Shown piece by piece: positions 1-11,519 of a stretch of 64,000 bases of DNA (position 1 is its first letter; every line of letters begins with the position of its first letter). The notes under the pieces were generated by a model that worked only from the letters and a program-made list of their open reading frames with translations, was not told the origin of the DNA and searched no databases. The position numbers were made by a program, and so were the translations under genes. The DNA is from Prostheceraeus crozeri. Its lineage: Eukaryota; Platyhelminthes; Polycladida; Euryleptidae. The stretch lies in the NCBI GenBank assembly GCA_907163375.1, contig CAJQUW010012898.1:111817-175816 (forward strand). The letters are read 5' to 3'.

Positions 1-3000
1 TGCATTTCCATGGTCCTCAAATAAAATGCCGAACGGTTTGTCCTGAGGTTCTGCAGTGCGCTACCACAAGGACTTTGAGATTGAACAATGAAGCTGTTCG
101 GAGTATCATCGATATATTAGTTGGCGCACTGTTCGCGATAAATTTGTCTTCAAGGCAACGGATTAGTCTACATGAAGTCATGAATTTTCTCAATACATAT
201 GGACGTACGAATATCACAGATTCAAGCTTCTCTGTCTATAACAACGCGTGCGTTAGTGCTACTCGTCTGACATTTTTACGGCACCATTTTGCTGCACAGT
301 CTAAGACTTGAGTTCTGACTTTCTCATCAATATTTGACTGAAACAAAAGCATTACATATTTTAATCAGAGAAGTGTTCAATTTTCCATAAATTGACCAGT
401 TTTGAGTCAAAACAGCATGTGGCTTTAGGTGTTCTTTATTATTTGACGTATAAGGCAATTCGCATGGAGAGGATGCTTGTAGGTGTGCATATCAAGTTTT
501 GTTGCCTGTAAGTTCAATATGAACTCACGATTGATGTACAGGCTCGTATGATTCTAATCGAACAGAATGTATGAAGTTTGTGAATGAAATTAATGCTAGG
601 GGATGTTTTAACGACACTAATCGGCTGATTATTCGATTATTATCATAATTGGAATTGAAGTGTAAGATGAGCCACCTTAGTAAATTTGCACTTGAACTTT
701 TATCAGAATTACCAGAAGTCAGTCTGTCATGAACTTATATTTTTCACTTAAATTCTAATTATGTTGCTAAAATCCTTCTGTACAGAATCATTTGATTTAT
801 CTAAAAAAGGTACGTGCGCTGAACGGATGACACAAATTGAAGCTGAAATGAAGCAGTTGGTAGAAGTCGGTCTAAATTTAAAAAATAAAGTAAAATGAAG
901 TAGCTCTACTAATGAGAGAAGGTGCGATGCTTGTGCCATGAAACCCTCTCAAAACCCCTCTGCATCACAGGTTTAAATCATTTAGAACAACTGGATTAGC
1001 CTTAAAAAGTCCAGCACTCTAAATTGGTACCTTGACACAGGGTGGACTATTTGCCGAATTATTCTCATGGGCCAATAGTCTGCCTGGCCTTGACACCGAA
1101 ATTAGTGAATGAGGGTCATCCCTGATTGATGAGGTGCATGAAAAGTCTAATTTTGCAACAACTAAAGGACCTTCATAATCGGAGTAATATTCTCTCCACA
1201 TTTGCAGCAAAGTGCAAGTGCTCTTCTTGGGCTATTTGACATTTCATTTCATTGTTCAATTGTTCTATTTCATGTGTTGCTTGCCGGCAAACAAAAACAA
1301 AAATCGCTCGCATGGTAAGCCAGAGATGCGAGAAGGGAGGAGAAAATGTCATCACAGTTTCGGAAAGTTATTAAAGCAAACATCTTTGAGCAGCTTCTTC
1401 AAATGATTTTTCTTTTTCACAAATACGGAAATAAAATCTGTCTTCTTTTGCCGCTCTGATGAATCCGATCGTGGCCAATGGATACCTATTTTTCTATTTT
1501 TTAATGAACTAGACTTTTCCCGTTTAAATGCATTAATGATTTCATTCTCATTGATCCATTGTGTTATTTTTTCCTTGACATTATTCTTGATTTTCCTTTC
1601 TTGACATTTACCACAAACTTTTTCTTAAGGCAATGACGAAATCGATCGTAATCAGTGGATATTTTGTTCTCTTTTGTACTTTTCTAAATCTGTTGTTCTA
1701 CTTGATTTAGTTTCAATATTTTAATGAATCTTTGACTTGCTGTTCGTATAAACCAAATATCTCTCCAGTATGTGTCCGTATAAAACTGGTCGTAGGATTT
1801 CAGAAATGGGTCATAGCAGACCTGTTATACTGATTTCAAATGACACGCAACATTTAGAATCACACAGAAAAGGGATGATCAATCATAAATAATATAAGAT
1901 AACAAGGTAACAAAGTATGCAAAGTAAAAAACATCTGTGCTGAAACAATGACAGTTAATATAAAGATCGATATCCACATGTGAAGTGGTTGCCACTATAT
2001 TGATGCCAAATTATAAGGTACAAGTGTATCAGGTATACGATAAAGCTCTATTTATGCAATTCAATCGCTTTAGAATTAATCTTTCCACGCTATTTTGGAA
2101 GCTCTATTCTAATCTACCTCAAGAATCGATGATATACAACATGATATATATTATCTATGCTATGATTTATGAATCGTTTGTCGTATCTGTTCACGTCCTA
2201 GTGAGTTCTAGGCTGTAATAATTACAAATAACCTGATGGAAATATTTTATAGAAACAGATGAACTTTTCTGAAATATGCAAGTACATGTTAGAAATGATT
2301 GTTGAAAAACTGAAGTATTAGAATATCAAAAGTGACGCATCTATGTCAACAAGCTTCGATCTTCAGTTCAGTCTTTTGATATTGTTGCATGCAATCTATA
2401 ATAAACTAATTCTGAACTTACAGAATATTTGTGAAGTGTTCGTGACGATTTAGTAACAAATCAGTGGAGTCGAACTCCGATGCATTTTTCGAGAGATACT
2501 GTTAAAACACATTAAACATAAAAACAATTGAATAACTGGATGTGTTTTATCTAATCAATATAGGTATCTTTGAAGTGAAATCCAAAGACTTACATGAGAG
2601 CTGATATCATTGAAGAATCTTTATATGCATGTGCATAACAGAATGCTGTCAGATTGAAAACATTCTTCGGCGGCGGCGTACTTATGATAGTAAGCAAAAC
2701 ATAAAACCGCCCCATATACTTGATTTTTTCATTATTTAATGCATTGACCATTTCATGACAGTGGTCAGCGCATTAGTGTGGCTGTTGTGTATGTATATCC
2801 CATTTGATGTCTGTTGCAGCAATTTTTATCTGCCGTCGATGGTAGAATTTATTGTGAGATGTCTACAATAATCGCTGTTGTCTGTTACTTATGATAATGA
2901 ACATGAGAAAGTGAGTCTAATTTTCCTACGTCTGCAGTAGCATTTAAGCATTTTCACCAGATTCCATGCGTTCGCTGAACAATATGCGACTTCAGTTTAA

Positions 3001-3645
3001 ATATTCACAAATTAATAAGTTTTGCGGCCACAACAACTGTAAGCATTTAGCTGGTCATTGAATATCATCGTCAGACTTGCCGACGCTTCAGTTGCAACTA
3101 GTTCGATAGACAGGAAATATTTTTCAGAAAATGCAACTAAGCTTTCCTTAATTATTGCACGTTCTGCTCTGATATATTTCGTTTTCTGACAAGATCGTCA
3201 CATCCTACGAAGACACTCACCGGTAACCTGTTGACTTTGTAAGTGATCACGGAAGAGAAGAAATGGTGACATATTTCTGTAGGGCACCACGTGTGTCGCA
3301 CCGGAGTTTATAACTAGAGTTGAATAAAGTTAAGTTGGCGCAGCACGCAGGACAGTGGTCATTCCAGAGATGACTCAAGGGTGACACAGCGGTAACATCT
3401 GAGTGAATGAAGTTCAAATTAAAATAACTTTTATGATTGTCTTCCGCCTAAAATAATTTCTCGACCGAAATAACTTCATTCCCCCTCATGCTATAAATTT
3501 TCCATTTCAAGCTTAGTGTATGATTAAGGTCGCGATATTTTGAACATGATTTTCTCAACAAGTTTTTATCTAATTTACATTTTGCGTGACGTAAAATTAT
3601 GATTCCAAAATGTTATTCAAATCCTTTTTTTGGACTTTGCGGATG
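1..3645. other. no gene recognised
   Basis: Both strands contain only short open frames with no recognisable domain, signal peptide or codon pattern that stands out from random AT-rich sequence. I see no tandem array or long inverted repeat. The right edge is the TA dinucleotide that the mariner-type element duplicated on insertion. Exons of a spliced host gene cannot be excluded by eye. Confidence 0.5.
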
Positions 3646-3647
3646 TA

Positions 3648-3820
3648 CAGGGTGGCGCACGTAAACCGCCGGATTTTAAACTTTTATTACTCCTCAAATA
3701 TTCATCCGATCGTCATGAAATTTCGACTCATACTAGTTTGGAGTATAGGATTTATGATGATTATACCTGTTGTACTGAGAATTGTCAGAAAATTCTGATT
3801 CTATTGACCGAATGACATGT
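3648..3820 (+). repeat. left terminal inverted repeat of the mariner-type element
   Basis: 173 bp that match the reverse complement of 5197-5369 with about two substitutions (one near 3745, one near 3768 in this arm). The outermost bases are CAGGGTGGCGCACGTAAACC. Such long ends are unusual for classic mariner (about 30 bp) but occur in other families of the superfamily. Confidence 0.95.
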
Positions 3821-3994
3821 GCTCATTTTGTTGACATCGAAAATCTGGATCAAGTTAATTAACTTACCATGAATCGTATTCTGCACAACGAATTGTGCGC
3901 AGTCTTGAAGTGAATATTGTTCAGTTACTTTCATGTCATATAAAATAACATTCGACGATTAAATCACTATCTGAAAAGAATCGAACATAGGAGA

Positions 3995-5052
3995 ATGGAT
4001 GATTATTCGGTTGCAGAACGAGCAAAATACGCGGCTTGGTACGAATGGCTCAAGAGTCCAGTTGAGGTACAAAGGCTTTATCATTCAGAGTATGGCAAGA
4101 ACGCGAGAGCACCGGATGCCCGTACCATAAAGCGGTGGCACACAAACCTGTTGACCAGTGGTAGTGTGGTGACTGTCAAGCGGGACCGGTCATCTTATGA
4201 ACGAACGGAACAGAATGTGGAACGAGTTATGCAGCACTTCGAGGAGGACCCAAACACATCTACCCGTCGTGCATCTAATACTATTCAAGTGAGTCGCCGC
4301 ACTATCCAGCGCATCCACCATGACTATGGATGGCATCCGTACAAGGTCCAGGTAGTGCAGCGATTACACGAAGAAGATCTGGAAAACCGAATGGAGTTCG
4401 CAGAACAGGAGCTACAGCGCATCCAAGCCAACCCGAGCCATTTAGTGGAACTAACCTGGTCTGATGAAGCTCACTTCCATCTGGATGGTGGTGTGAATCG
4501 CCACAATTGTCGTTATTGGATGGGCCAACCAGAACCCTCACTGGATCAAGCAAGAGTCTATGCACTCGTCACGCACCACCGTCTTGGCGGCAATCAGCCA
4601 ATCAGGTATCTACGGACCGTTCTTCTTCGACACCTCCGTCAACAAGGATCGGTATCTCAAGATGCTACAGGAGGAATTTTGGCCAGCGGTGCAGTCGGAC
4701 AGAAGAGGCAGGAGCATCTTATTCATGCAGGATGGTGCACCTCCACACTGGGGACTCTTGTGCGTGAGTGGTTGAACAAGAAGATGCCTAACAGATGGAT
4801 GGGACGTGGATCTCCTAACATGCCCTGGCCACCGCGTTCACCTGACCTGATGCCTTGCGATTTCTTCTGTAGGGTTTTGTCAAGTCCAAGGTTTACCATA
4901 CATGGCCAACATCCATGCAAGACCTGAAGGACCGCATCATACAAGCATTTCAAGAAGTGACAACTGAGATGTGTCGAGAAACTGCTCTAGCCTACCAAAA
5001 GCGACTCGAATCCGTCCTCGAGAATGGAGGAGGACACGTTGAAGTTCGATGA
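3995..5052 (+). pseudogene. mariner-type DDE transposase, frameshifted
   Basis: The product would cut and rejoin the element ends. It starts at an ATG at 3995 with an N-terminal helix-turn-helix region (residues 1-60) ending in a TIKRWH motif. A second DNA-binding block follows (about 70-125). The catalytic core shows the first Asp in WSDEAHFH (residue 157, near 4463), the second in MQDGAPPHW (near 4731) and the third in PRSPDLMP (near 4844). These three landmarks fall in changing frames. The reading shifts near 4550, shifts back near 4755, and shifts again near 4868. The last part ends at the TGA at 5050. With at least three shifts, no active enzyme is encoded. The family assignment rests on the spacing and wording of the catalytic motifs and on the TA-flanked ends. 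Confidence 0.88.
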
Positions 5053-5196
5053 CTACTAACACTTTTTTCTTATATTTTTCATTTAATAAATGTTTTCTAT
5101 GACATTTACCTTAATTCGTTTTGGTCATTATTGATAAAGACGTGGGGGAAATAAAGGGAAAAGTTTATCATTAAATTTTACATGTTAAGATTTACT

Positions 5197-5369
5197 ACAT
5201 GTCATTCGGTCAATAGAATCAGAATTTTCTGACAATTCTCAGTACAACAGTTATAATCATCATAAATCCTATGCTCCAAACTAGTATGAGTCGAAATTTC
5301 ATGACGATCGGATGAATATTTGAGGAGTAATAAAAGTTTAAAATCCGGCGGTTTACGTGCGCCACCCTG
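5197..5369 (-). repeat. right terminal inverted repeat of the mariner-type element
   Basis: Reverse complement of 3648-3820 over 173 bp, about 99 percent identical by eye. It ends CCACCCTG followed by the TA duplication. Confidence 0.95.
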
Positions 5370-5371
5370 TA

Positions 5372-8300
5372 TAATTGAAAATACTATTTTTTTTAATGCA
5401 GTATGCTATTTACAGTCTATAAGCAAACGAAAGATGCATAATTTGCAGCGATTTATAACCCCATCATAAGAATTAGCGATTATTAACAATTAGTAAGTAA
5501 ACTATATATCATATGTCAATTTAACTGGTAAAAAATGTCCCTTGTCAAGTACAGTAGAAGGTGAAGTCATTGTTAAGATGCATGTATCTTTAACCGGTAA
5601 AACCATGTTCTTGATATTTTTGAGCATGGTGATAGATTGCTAGCTATCTTTGATATCTTTGTATAGAGGGTATATTCAATATCTATGACTTGTTCGACAT
5701 CACGAAATAGCGGATACGTGGCAGTATAATGCTGGGTTGTTAAGATCAGTTGAGCAAAGAATGGGAGCGAAGCCCATGGATCTGTAAATAAACTAAGCTT
5801 CGTCTAATTTTCTTTCATGCGGCATGTAGCCTTTTTGAATTGCTAATTCAAGCCAGGCTGGAAGTGGTTAAAATTGATCAACTGGTATTATGTTAATAGA
5901 ACAAAGCTACGTAAACCCTGTATTACAGTGGCAAACTTTGGGGCCACGTATAGTTGATCAGTATTGTAGAGGTGTCGTAATTTAAAATCCAGATAAATGT
6001 ACAGGCTGGTGATATATGATGAAAGTTGAAGTCCCCAGGAGTAAGAGACAGAATTTAGGATGACTTGACTTCCTTTGCCATGCATATCTTTTACTATGAT
6101 GCAGCAGAATTCAGCTAATAAGTCCGCTTATTGTGCACGGATGCCAACTGCATATTTTATGAATAATTAACTTCTAATCCTTCACTATAGAGCATCATAA
6201 CAAGTAGAGATGACAGCATTTCAGCAAATAGCAACATCGATGTGTAGTTGGATCCTGGGAATTTATCAATCAAAAGACATGTTAACAATACATAATAACT
6301 CATTAATATTCTAACATCCTACATTCTCGATAGTGATGCAGGCTTGCTTGATACTCGATGGCATGCTGATTGCAGACCATAATGATAATTGCTGCGGATA
6401 ACAGTAATTTTTAATCAAATAAATCGAATATGACACTTCCATTGCATTGAGGCACAAAAATATTGGATCGGTTATTCTGCTAAAAGTGGAATATTTCTAG
6501 TTATCATAGACGAGTTGCTCAGCAGTACTGGTCAATTTAGAAAATTAATGGGTTAAAAGCTTTCATCTCTGATTTAGAGTAACTAAAACCTTCATGTGGA
6601 TGTTATTTGTGTGAACAATGAACATATTAATTTGTACGGCAGTTTTATCAAAAGTAAGCAAGGACAACAAATTTCTGAAAATCCTTTTCAGGCTCAAGAA
6701 TGTTGCTGTCTCCCCACTTCCATACTGATTTTCGACCTCCTTTTCATCGTACGAATGCTTTTTGTCTGCTTATACAGTACGAACCATACAACTCGTAGCA
6801 GCATGCAACACAGCATACTATATTTCTTCATATTCTGTAATTGAAATGGTGACCAAAAAAAGTATCAGAATATCAGGCGCATATTTGCAAATCAATTTGT
6901 ACAAACATATGCATTTGAATGTATGTCTGCAAACAAAAGTTCGTGCACATGTACATGTTTACACACATGAGCATACTAGCGTCAAGAATATGGAAATTGA
7001 TCAATGAGATAATAATTGCAATGTGAAGAGGAGGAGACTCAATTATATGCATAATCAGATATGTTATAAATTAAATGAATTACTGGCTACCGTTGAAGTC
7101 ACTATTAAAGCATCACAAGGTTTACAGAAGATTGATGATATATAGCATGCATCCTTGATCTTGCATCAGTTATTCTTCCCTAAAGTTGTATTATTTCGTG
7201 CATCAGACAAAGTAGGCATTTATTCAAAAGACCGTGTGCAATTTTATACATGGCAAAGGTGTTTAAAGGAATTAATGAATTTTATCAATCGAATGCGCTA
7301 AAATACTGGAGTTCGTCCAAGTCGTTACAGGCCAAACTTCATGAAAGCCAAACTGCTTTCTCATGTTTTCATGTTTAGAATGTAGCTTGTTGTTTGCCAC
7401 CTTATCGAATTTAGAGATTCTCAATCCTTCCCAAGATGTCCATCAAAATCATGCACTTATTGGTGTCTGGTGGAATAAGTTTTGAATGGATGCAATCAGG
7501 AGCTTGTAAAGGTGCCAACGATTGACTTTTTTAAGGAGAAATGTTTTAGACGCATCAACACCGTAATCGCAGTTTCTTTGTGAAATAACAATGGGAATCA
7601 TCCTGGGAAACAGCAGTTAAAAACAATCTTGCAAATGGACGTCTGTCTCAGAATCACCATTTGATTAATGAAGAATTAGAAGATTTATCTCAGTGGACAT
7701 CTCAACGGTTGCTATCAACAAACCAATGGATTACTGCTCATGAGAAATCGGATTACGTCATTGACCTGCTCAGCAGGTTAACCCTACTGCTGTTATCTCT
7801 ATAGTGGTCGGTCTGCTTTCGTCGGGAATTCGCCGTCAGCACGACGCGAAGTCTTTAAGTTAGAGCATGAACACACTGCTTATGTACGTCTAAACGACAC
7901 AAGTTCAAATCCCTTACGTCCAGAGTTATGAAAAATTCTCATTCAATCATTTCAATTAATTGACTGATTATTTGTGATGATAGTAAGCATGCATATCCGT
8001 TGCCACTCAACATCGCAGGGAACATATCGCAATTTCAGTATCTGTTAACTTTCAATCATTTGAAGCATCGCTCTTTTACAAAAAGACAATACTTGTAAAA
8101 TATATCTTTAACTCTGTTTTGTTCTGTTATCTAGGAACGCATGGCTTTTCATTCACTTGTTTCAATAACTGATTCTCAGTATTATTATCATGCATGAATT
8201 ACGCCTGTAATTGCATTTTTCAAAATTCATGCTCAATTGAGAATGCATTTCATTCAATAGCTGTACTCATTACCTAGTCCTCTACAAATTGATACTAAGC

Positions 8301-9028
8301 TAGAATCTGACTTGCAGAACTGTATATAGGTTAAAAGGATGAAGTGAAATATCAAAGTGAAAATTCAGCATCAAAAATTAGTCTATTGAAGTGGTGATAA
8401 TAAATGATTGCACTTTTTTTTATTGATGCATAGCATAATATAACTGCAACTAATTGATTGTTTGTCCCGATTCAATTGTGAGCATTTTTCGATTGCTCCT
8501 GCCTGCATTCAGCAAGATGATAACATGAATATCTTTTTCAAAATATGTGCGAGAAATTCATCCAAAACTGAACGATGAACCATATTAACAAACTTTAATG
8601 CAAAATATTATTCATTTTGTTATTTTAAAAATTTCTAATAATTTTATGATATATATTTTAATATGACATAATGCAACAAAATTTTATTATATTTTAACAA
8701 TTTTTAGCAATTTTAGCAATTTGACTGTTTTATAATTTCATATTACTATTATATCTGTATAAAAACATACGTTAAACTATTTGTAGCACGATTATACAAT
8801 AAATTATAAGGCTTGACAGCGGGACTATAAGTCTCAATGCCACATAAGTGCGATTCTATCGAATGAGAAGATGTCGGCGATGTAAGGCCTCAGCCACACT
8901 GCGAGCTTTTCCAAGCGTTTCCGAGCAAAGAGTTTTGCAGCAAAGATAAAGTCATCATTACAGCGGTTGTACTTGTATACTGCCACACAGCGAGCAAAGC
9001 AAACCCGAGCGATTAATTGGTTACGGAC
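5372..9028. other. no gene recognised; AT-rich host DNA
   Basis: No convincing coding frame on either strand. At 8600-8720 the sequence becomes very AT-rich with repeated TTTTAGCAATTT-like words. A TATAAAAA stands at 8758-8765 upstream of the small candidate gene at 9029, about 265 bp away, so its use as a promoter is uncertain. A tRNA-like piece is listed separately. Confidence 0.5.
7795..7920 (+). repeat. possible tRNA-derived SINE remnant
   Basis: TATAGTGGTCGG at about 7800-7811 resembles a pol III A box, and AGTTCAAATCCC at 7902-7913 resembles a B box. The spacing of about 90 bases is longer than in a tRNA, so it would be an expanded or decayed SINE head. The evidence is weak. Confidence 0.25.
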
Positions 9029-9313
9029 ATGCGTCTGCTCGAGACGCTCGTGTTTGCTTTGATTTGCTTCACTTTCAGTATGACTGAGGCCTTAATCTCG
9101 ACAAATAATAGCACTATTTCACCACTTCCGACAAAGAATGCACACTTCATGCAGAAGACAAACACGTCCAACCAGGACGATAACAAACGACGATGTTTTT
9201 CATTAGGACACGACTCTACGCGCAAAAAACGAAACTTGAAACCGCTGTATAGCCCAGCTAATCCAGGATCGACCAAGCTCTTCGGAAAGAAAATAGCTTC
9301 ACCCTTCATTTAA
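9029..9313 (+). CDS. candidate small secreted peptide precursor
   Basis: A 94-codon frame opens at the ATG at 9029. The first 21 residues look like a signal peptide: a basic start (MRLLETL), a hydrophobic run (VFALICF) and a short polar end with small residues (MTEA). The rest is Ser/Asn/Thr-rich and contains basic cleavage-like sites, KRR near residue 56 and RKKR near residue 67, followed by a short C-terminal segment. This layout (signal peptide, spacer, di- or tetrabasic sites) fits a neuropeptide or other secreted peptide precursor, but there is no C-terminal amidation Gly-Lys-Arg pattern and no homology I recognise. It has only one cysteine. It could be the last or only exon of a gene, or a chance frame. 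An overlapping antisense frame of similar length exists and looks like its shadow. Confidence 0.35.
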   Translation: MRLLETLVFALICFTFSMTEALISTNNSTISPLPTKNAHFMQKTNTSNQDDNKRRCFSLGHDSTRKKRNLKPLYSPANPGSTKLFGKKIASPFI

Positions 9314-9654
9314 AGAGATGGTTCCGGAGCATAATTGGTCCACATGTTGCAGTGGATGTAAATGTTGCTTTACAACACCAGCCGCTGCAATCATCCTGCA
9401 TATTTCTTACAGACCTATGAAGTCATCCTACTTGCTTCTTACTATTTCTTTTCATCCTCAATAATACTTAGTATTCCGCATCTACACAATCATTTATTCT
9501 TATATTTCGCTCTCACATCCTGAATAAGTATGCAACATGTGTAGTTCCCTCGACTCAACATCCTGAATTCATAAAAGGGTGATTATGGGGGAGGGAGTGG
9601 TTTAAAAAGTCGGAAAATGTGTCTTCCGTCTTCTTGTTACTTCACACACCCCCT
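9314..9654. other. no gene seen
   Basis: This is simple TCATCC- and TATTTC-rich DNA leading into the 33-bp repeat array. No coding frame or hairpin is supported. Confidence 0.5.
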
Positions 9655-9960
9655 GATAGTATTTCATCTTCTGATTCCTGGTACATGCTCTTATATTCAA
9701 GCAGCCTGATCTACCATCACTTACATGGTTTTCTCGTTCATCATAGTCTTCTTTCTATTGATTTCCTCGCACATCCTGATCTTCCATCTTTTAATTTCCT
9801 CGTAAATGCTCTTCCAATTTTCGATTCCTCATACAGCCTGATCTACTGTCGTCTAATTTACTCTTGCATCCTGATCTTCCATGTTTCGATTTCCTCGTGC
9901 ATCCTGATGTTCCACATTCTAATTTACTCGCCCATCCTGACCTTCCATTCTTTAACATTT
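9655..9960. repeat. degenerate 33-bp tandem repeat
   Basis: Roughly nine imperfect units built around CATCCTGATCTTCCATCTTT followed by a TCGATTTCCTCG or CTAATTTACTCG variant. Because the unit is close to 33 bp, a multiple of three, a long frame stays open across it and would read an 11-residue Ser/Leu/Ile-rich repeat. I regard that frame as a by-product of the repeat. Confidence 0.7.
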
Positions 9961-10753
9961 GCAAGGGCAATACACTCACTTTATTCATTCATATTTTCAA
10001 CATTCCCATCTTAATTCTTGCCTGATTGTCATGAATCAGATTACGTTCATTCACTGACCACTTCATTCATTCCCATGATTTGACATCGCAGTTCATGTGT
10101 TGTTCATCATTATCTCAATTGTATCGGTTTCTCAACAATTGACAAAGTTCTCCTATTTCTTTGATTCTCCGTCATTTTCTTTAATCTTCTCAGCTCTCTG
10201 ATCTCACGTTCCGCTGTATGATTCATTGAGCTTGTATGACCCCTGACACAGACAATGAACGCGTTGACGTCAACACGAAGATAAAAGGAAGGATGCGACA
10301 TCCTCGTCCTCTCCGCCTCACGCGCGTGGCAAGATTCTGCTCATTTGTGGGAACTCTGCAGCGATGGGAAATTGAGGGACGGCTGAGAAGTACGTCTACA
10401 AGGATATACGTGAGCAGTCCTCCCATCACGGAAGGAATGTATTCGAGGTGAAGTATCGGTCATTGAAGAGGTGATTTTCCTCTCCAATGGTTCATGCTCT
10501 TCTTCAGGTTTGAGAACATTAACTGAGATTCATGTTAATTGATGTCAACGAGCACTGACAAGCACTCGAAATGAAAGGGGCCTTTCATTGATGCTGAGAG
10601 TTGGGATTGTAACTTAGTTGGGCTACAAGTCCGATCATTGATCGATGATATCAGAATGCAATTAAACAACAGTTGTGTGTCCGTGAAGCCAGGCACGCGG
10701 GAGCGGTTTCAAAGTTAAGGGGGCAAAAGGAAGCGCATTCCTGTTTGGTTACT
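9961..10753. other. no gene recognised
   Basis: Pyrimidine-rich DNA continues to about 10210, followed by a slightly GC-richer stretch (10230-10450) with overlapping short frames on both strands but no recognisable protein. Nothing else is supported. Confidence 0.45.
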
Positions 10754-10805
10754 AAAGTTCGGAACCCAAGTATTTGTACAATATTTTTTTTGTTGCTGTT
10801 ATAAA

Positions 10806-10847
10806 CCTTTATATATTTCGACCAGCTCTTTAGTCATCATCAGAAGG
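10806..10847 (-). ncRNA. hammerhead ribozyme-like motif, left arm
   Basis: On the minus strand the order is CCTT, CTGATGA, a stem-loop closed by GACT with GGTC, GAAA, then an ATATAT mini-stem, A, and AAGG. CCTT and AAGG pair as stem I. CUGAUGA and GAAA are the two conserved core boxes of a type I hammerhead with a very short stem III, and the expected cut is after the A at the AUA. One extra U sits between CUGAUGA and stem II, which departs from the usual core. Confidence 0.55.
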
Positions 10848-11424
10848 AATGATTTAGCAGGGAGACATTATTCAAAATTCATGCATGGTTGAGTAGCATA
10901 GAGAGATAAACAAGATAATATATCTATACAAATGATGGAAATCATAGAGTTCGAAGGAAAGGAAGCAAGTGGGCCTCTATTAACTCTGTTCTGTATTGTC
11001 GATGAAATCGAAGATAGAGTCGGCTACACAAAACAGGAACCACAGAGGTCTTCTCAAGGTGAGTTTTATGCACATAAAAGTCTGAGAAGGCTTCTTGTTC
11101 TTATCTGTTGTTTTTTGTTTGTTGTTTGCCTGTTGATTTTTGTGTTGATTTTTTGATGAAGATGGCTTCTCTAATTCTGAGGTTGCAGTTGTAGTTGTCA
11201 GATGCCAGGATATTCACTGAAATATTCTTGTCATTATTGTAGCCGACTCTATCTTCGATTTCATCGACAATGCAGAACAGAGTTAATAGAGGCCCACTTG
11301 CTTCCTTTCCTTCGAACTCTATGATTTCCATCATTTGTATAGAGATATCATTTTGCTTCTCTCTCTCTCTCTATGCTACTCAACCATGCATGAATTTTGA
11401 ATAATGTCTCCCTGTAGAATCCTT

Positions 11425-11466
11425 CCTTCTGATGATGACTAAAGAGCTGGTCGAAATATATAAAGG
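11425..11466 (+). ncRNA. hammerhead ribozyme-like motif, right arm
   Basis: Plus-strand counterpart of the left-arm motif. Stem I is CCTT (11425-11428) with AAGG (11463-11466). The CTGATGA core is 11429-11435, stem II uses GACT and GGTC, and GAAA is 11453-11456. A minimal AT/AT stem III follows and the predicted cleavage is after A11462. The same extra U (11436) is present. Hammerheads of this minimal form are known in Penelope-like elements, where they process transcripts. Confidence 0.6.
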
Positions 11467-11519
11467 TTTGTGACAACAACAACAAAAAATATTGTGCGAA
11501 TACTTGGGTTCCAAACTTT

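Larger units (their letters stand above)
3648..5369 (+). mobile_element. Tc1/mariner-superfamily DNA transposon, non-autonomous now
   Basis: A 1722-bp element starts CAGGGTGG and ends CCACCCTG, and each end is flanked by TA (3646-3647 and 5370-5371), the target duplication expected of the IS630/Tc1/mariner superfamily. The inverted ends are 173 bp each and I count about two mismatches between them, so the insertion looks recent. The interior holds one transposase gene with several frameshifts. After the gene there is an AATAAA near 5084. The transposase resembles the group with a DUF4817-like N-terminal helix-turn-helix region seen in many arthropod and other invertebrate genomes. Confidence 0.9.
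10754..11519. mobile_element. foldback element with hammerhead-like ends
   Basis: Two inverted arms, 10754-11028 and 11238-11519, are close reverse complements, separated by a spacer of about 210 bp. Each arm carries a hammerhead-ribozyme-like motif pointing outward, in the setting typical of Penelope-like retroelement terminal regions (TCTGATGATGACTAAAGAG then GTCGAAA). The outer ends read AAAGTT(C/T)GGAACCCAAGTATT. There is no reverse transcriptase in the spacer, so this looks like two truncated, head-to-head ends of a Penelope-like element or a non-autonomous relative. Confidence 0.75.

Noticed and set aside
9619-10014. 131-codon hydrophobic protein
   Set aside because: The open frame is a by-product of a 33-bp tandem repeat, with no start context, domain or end signal.
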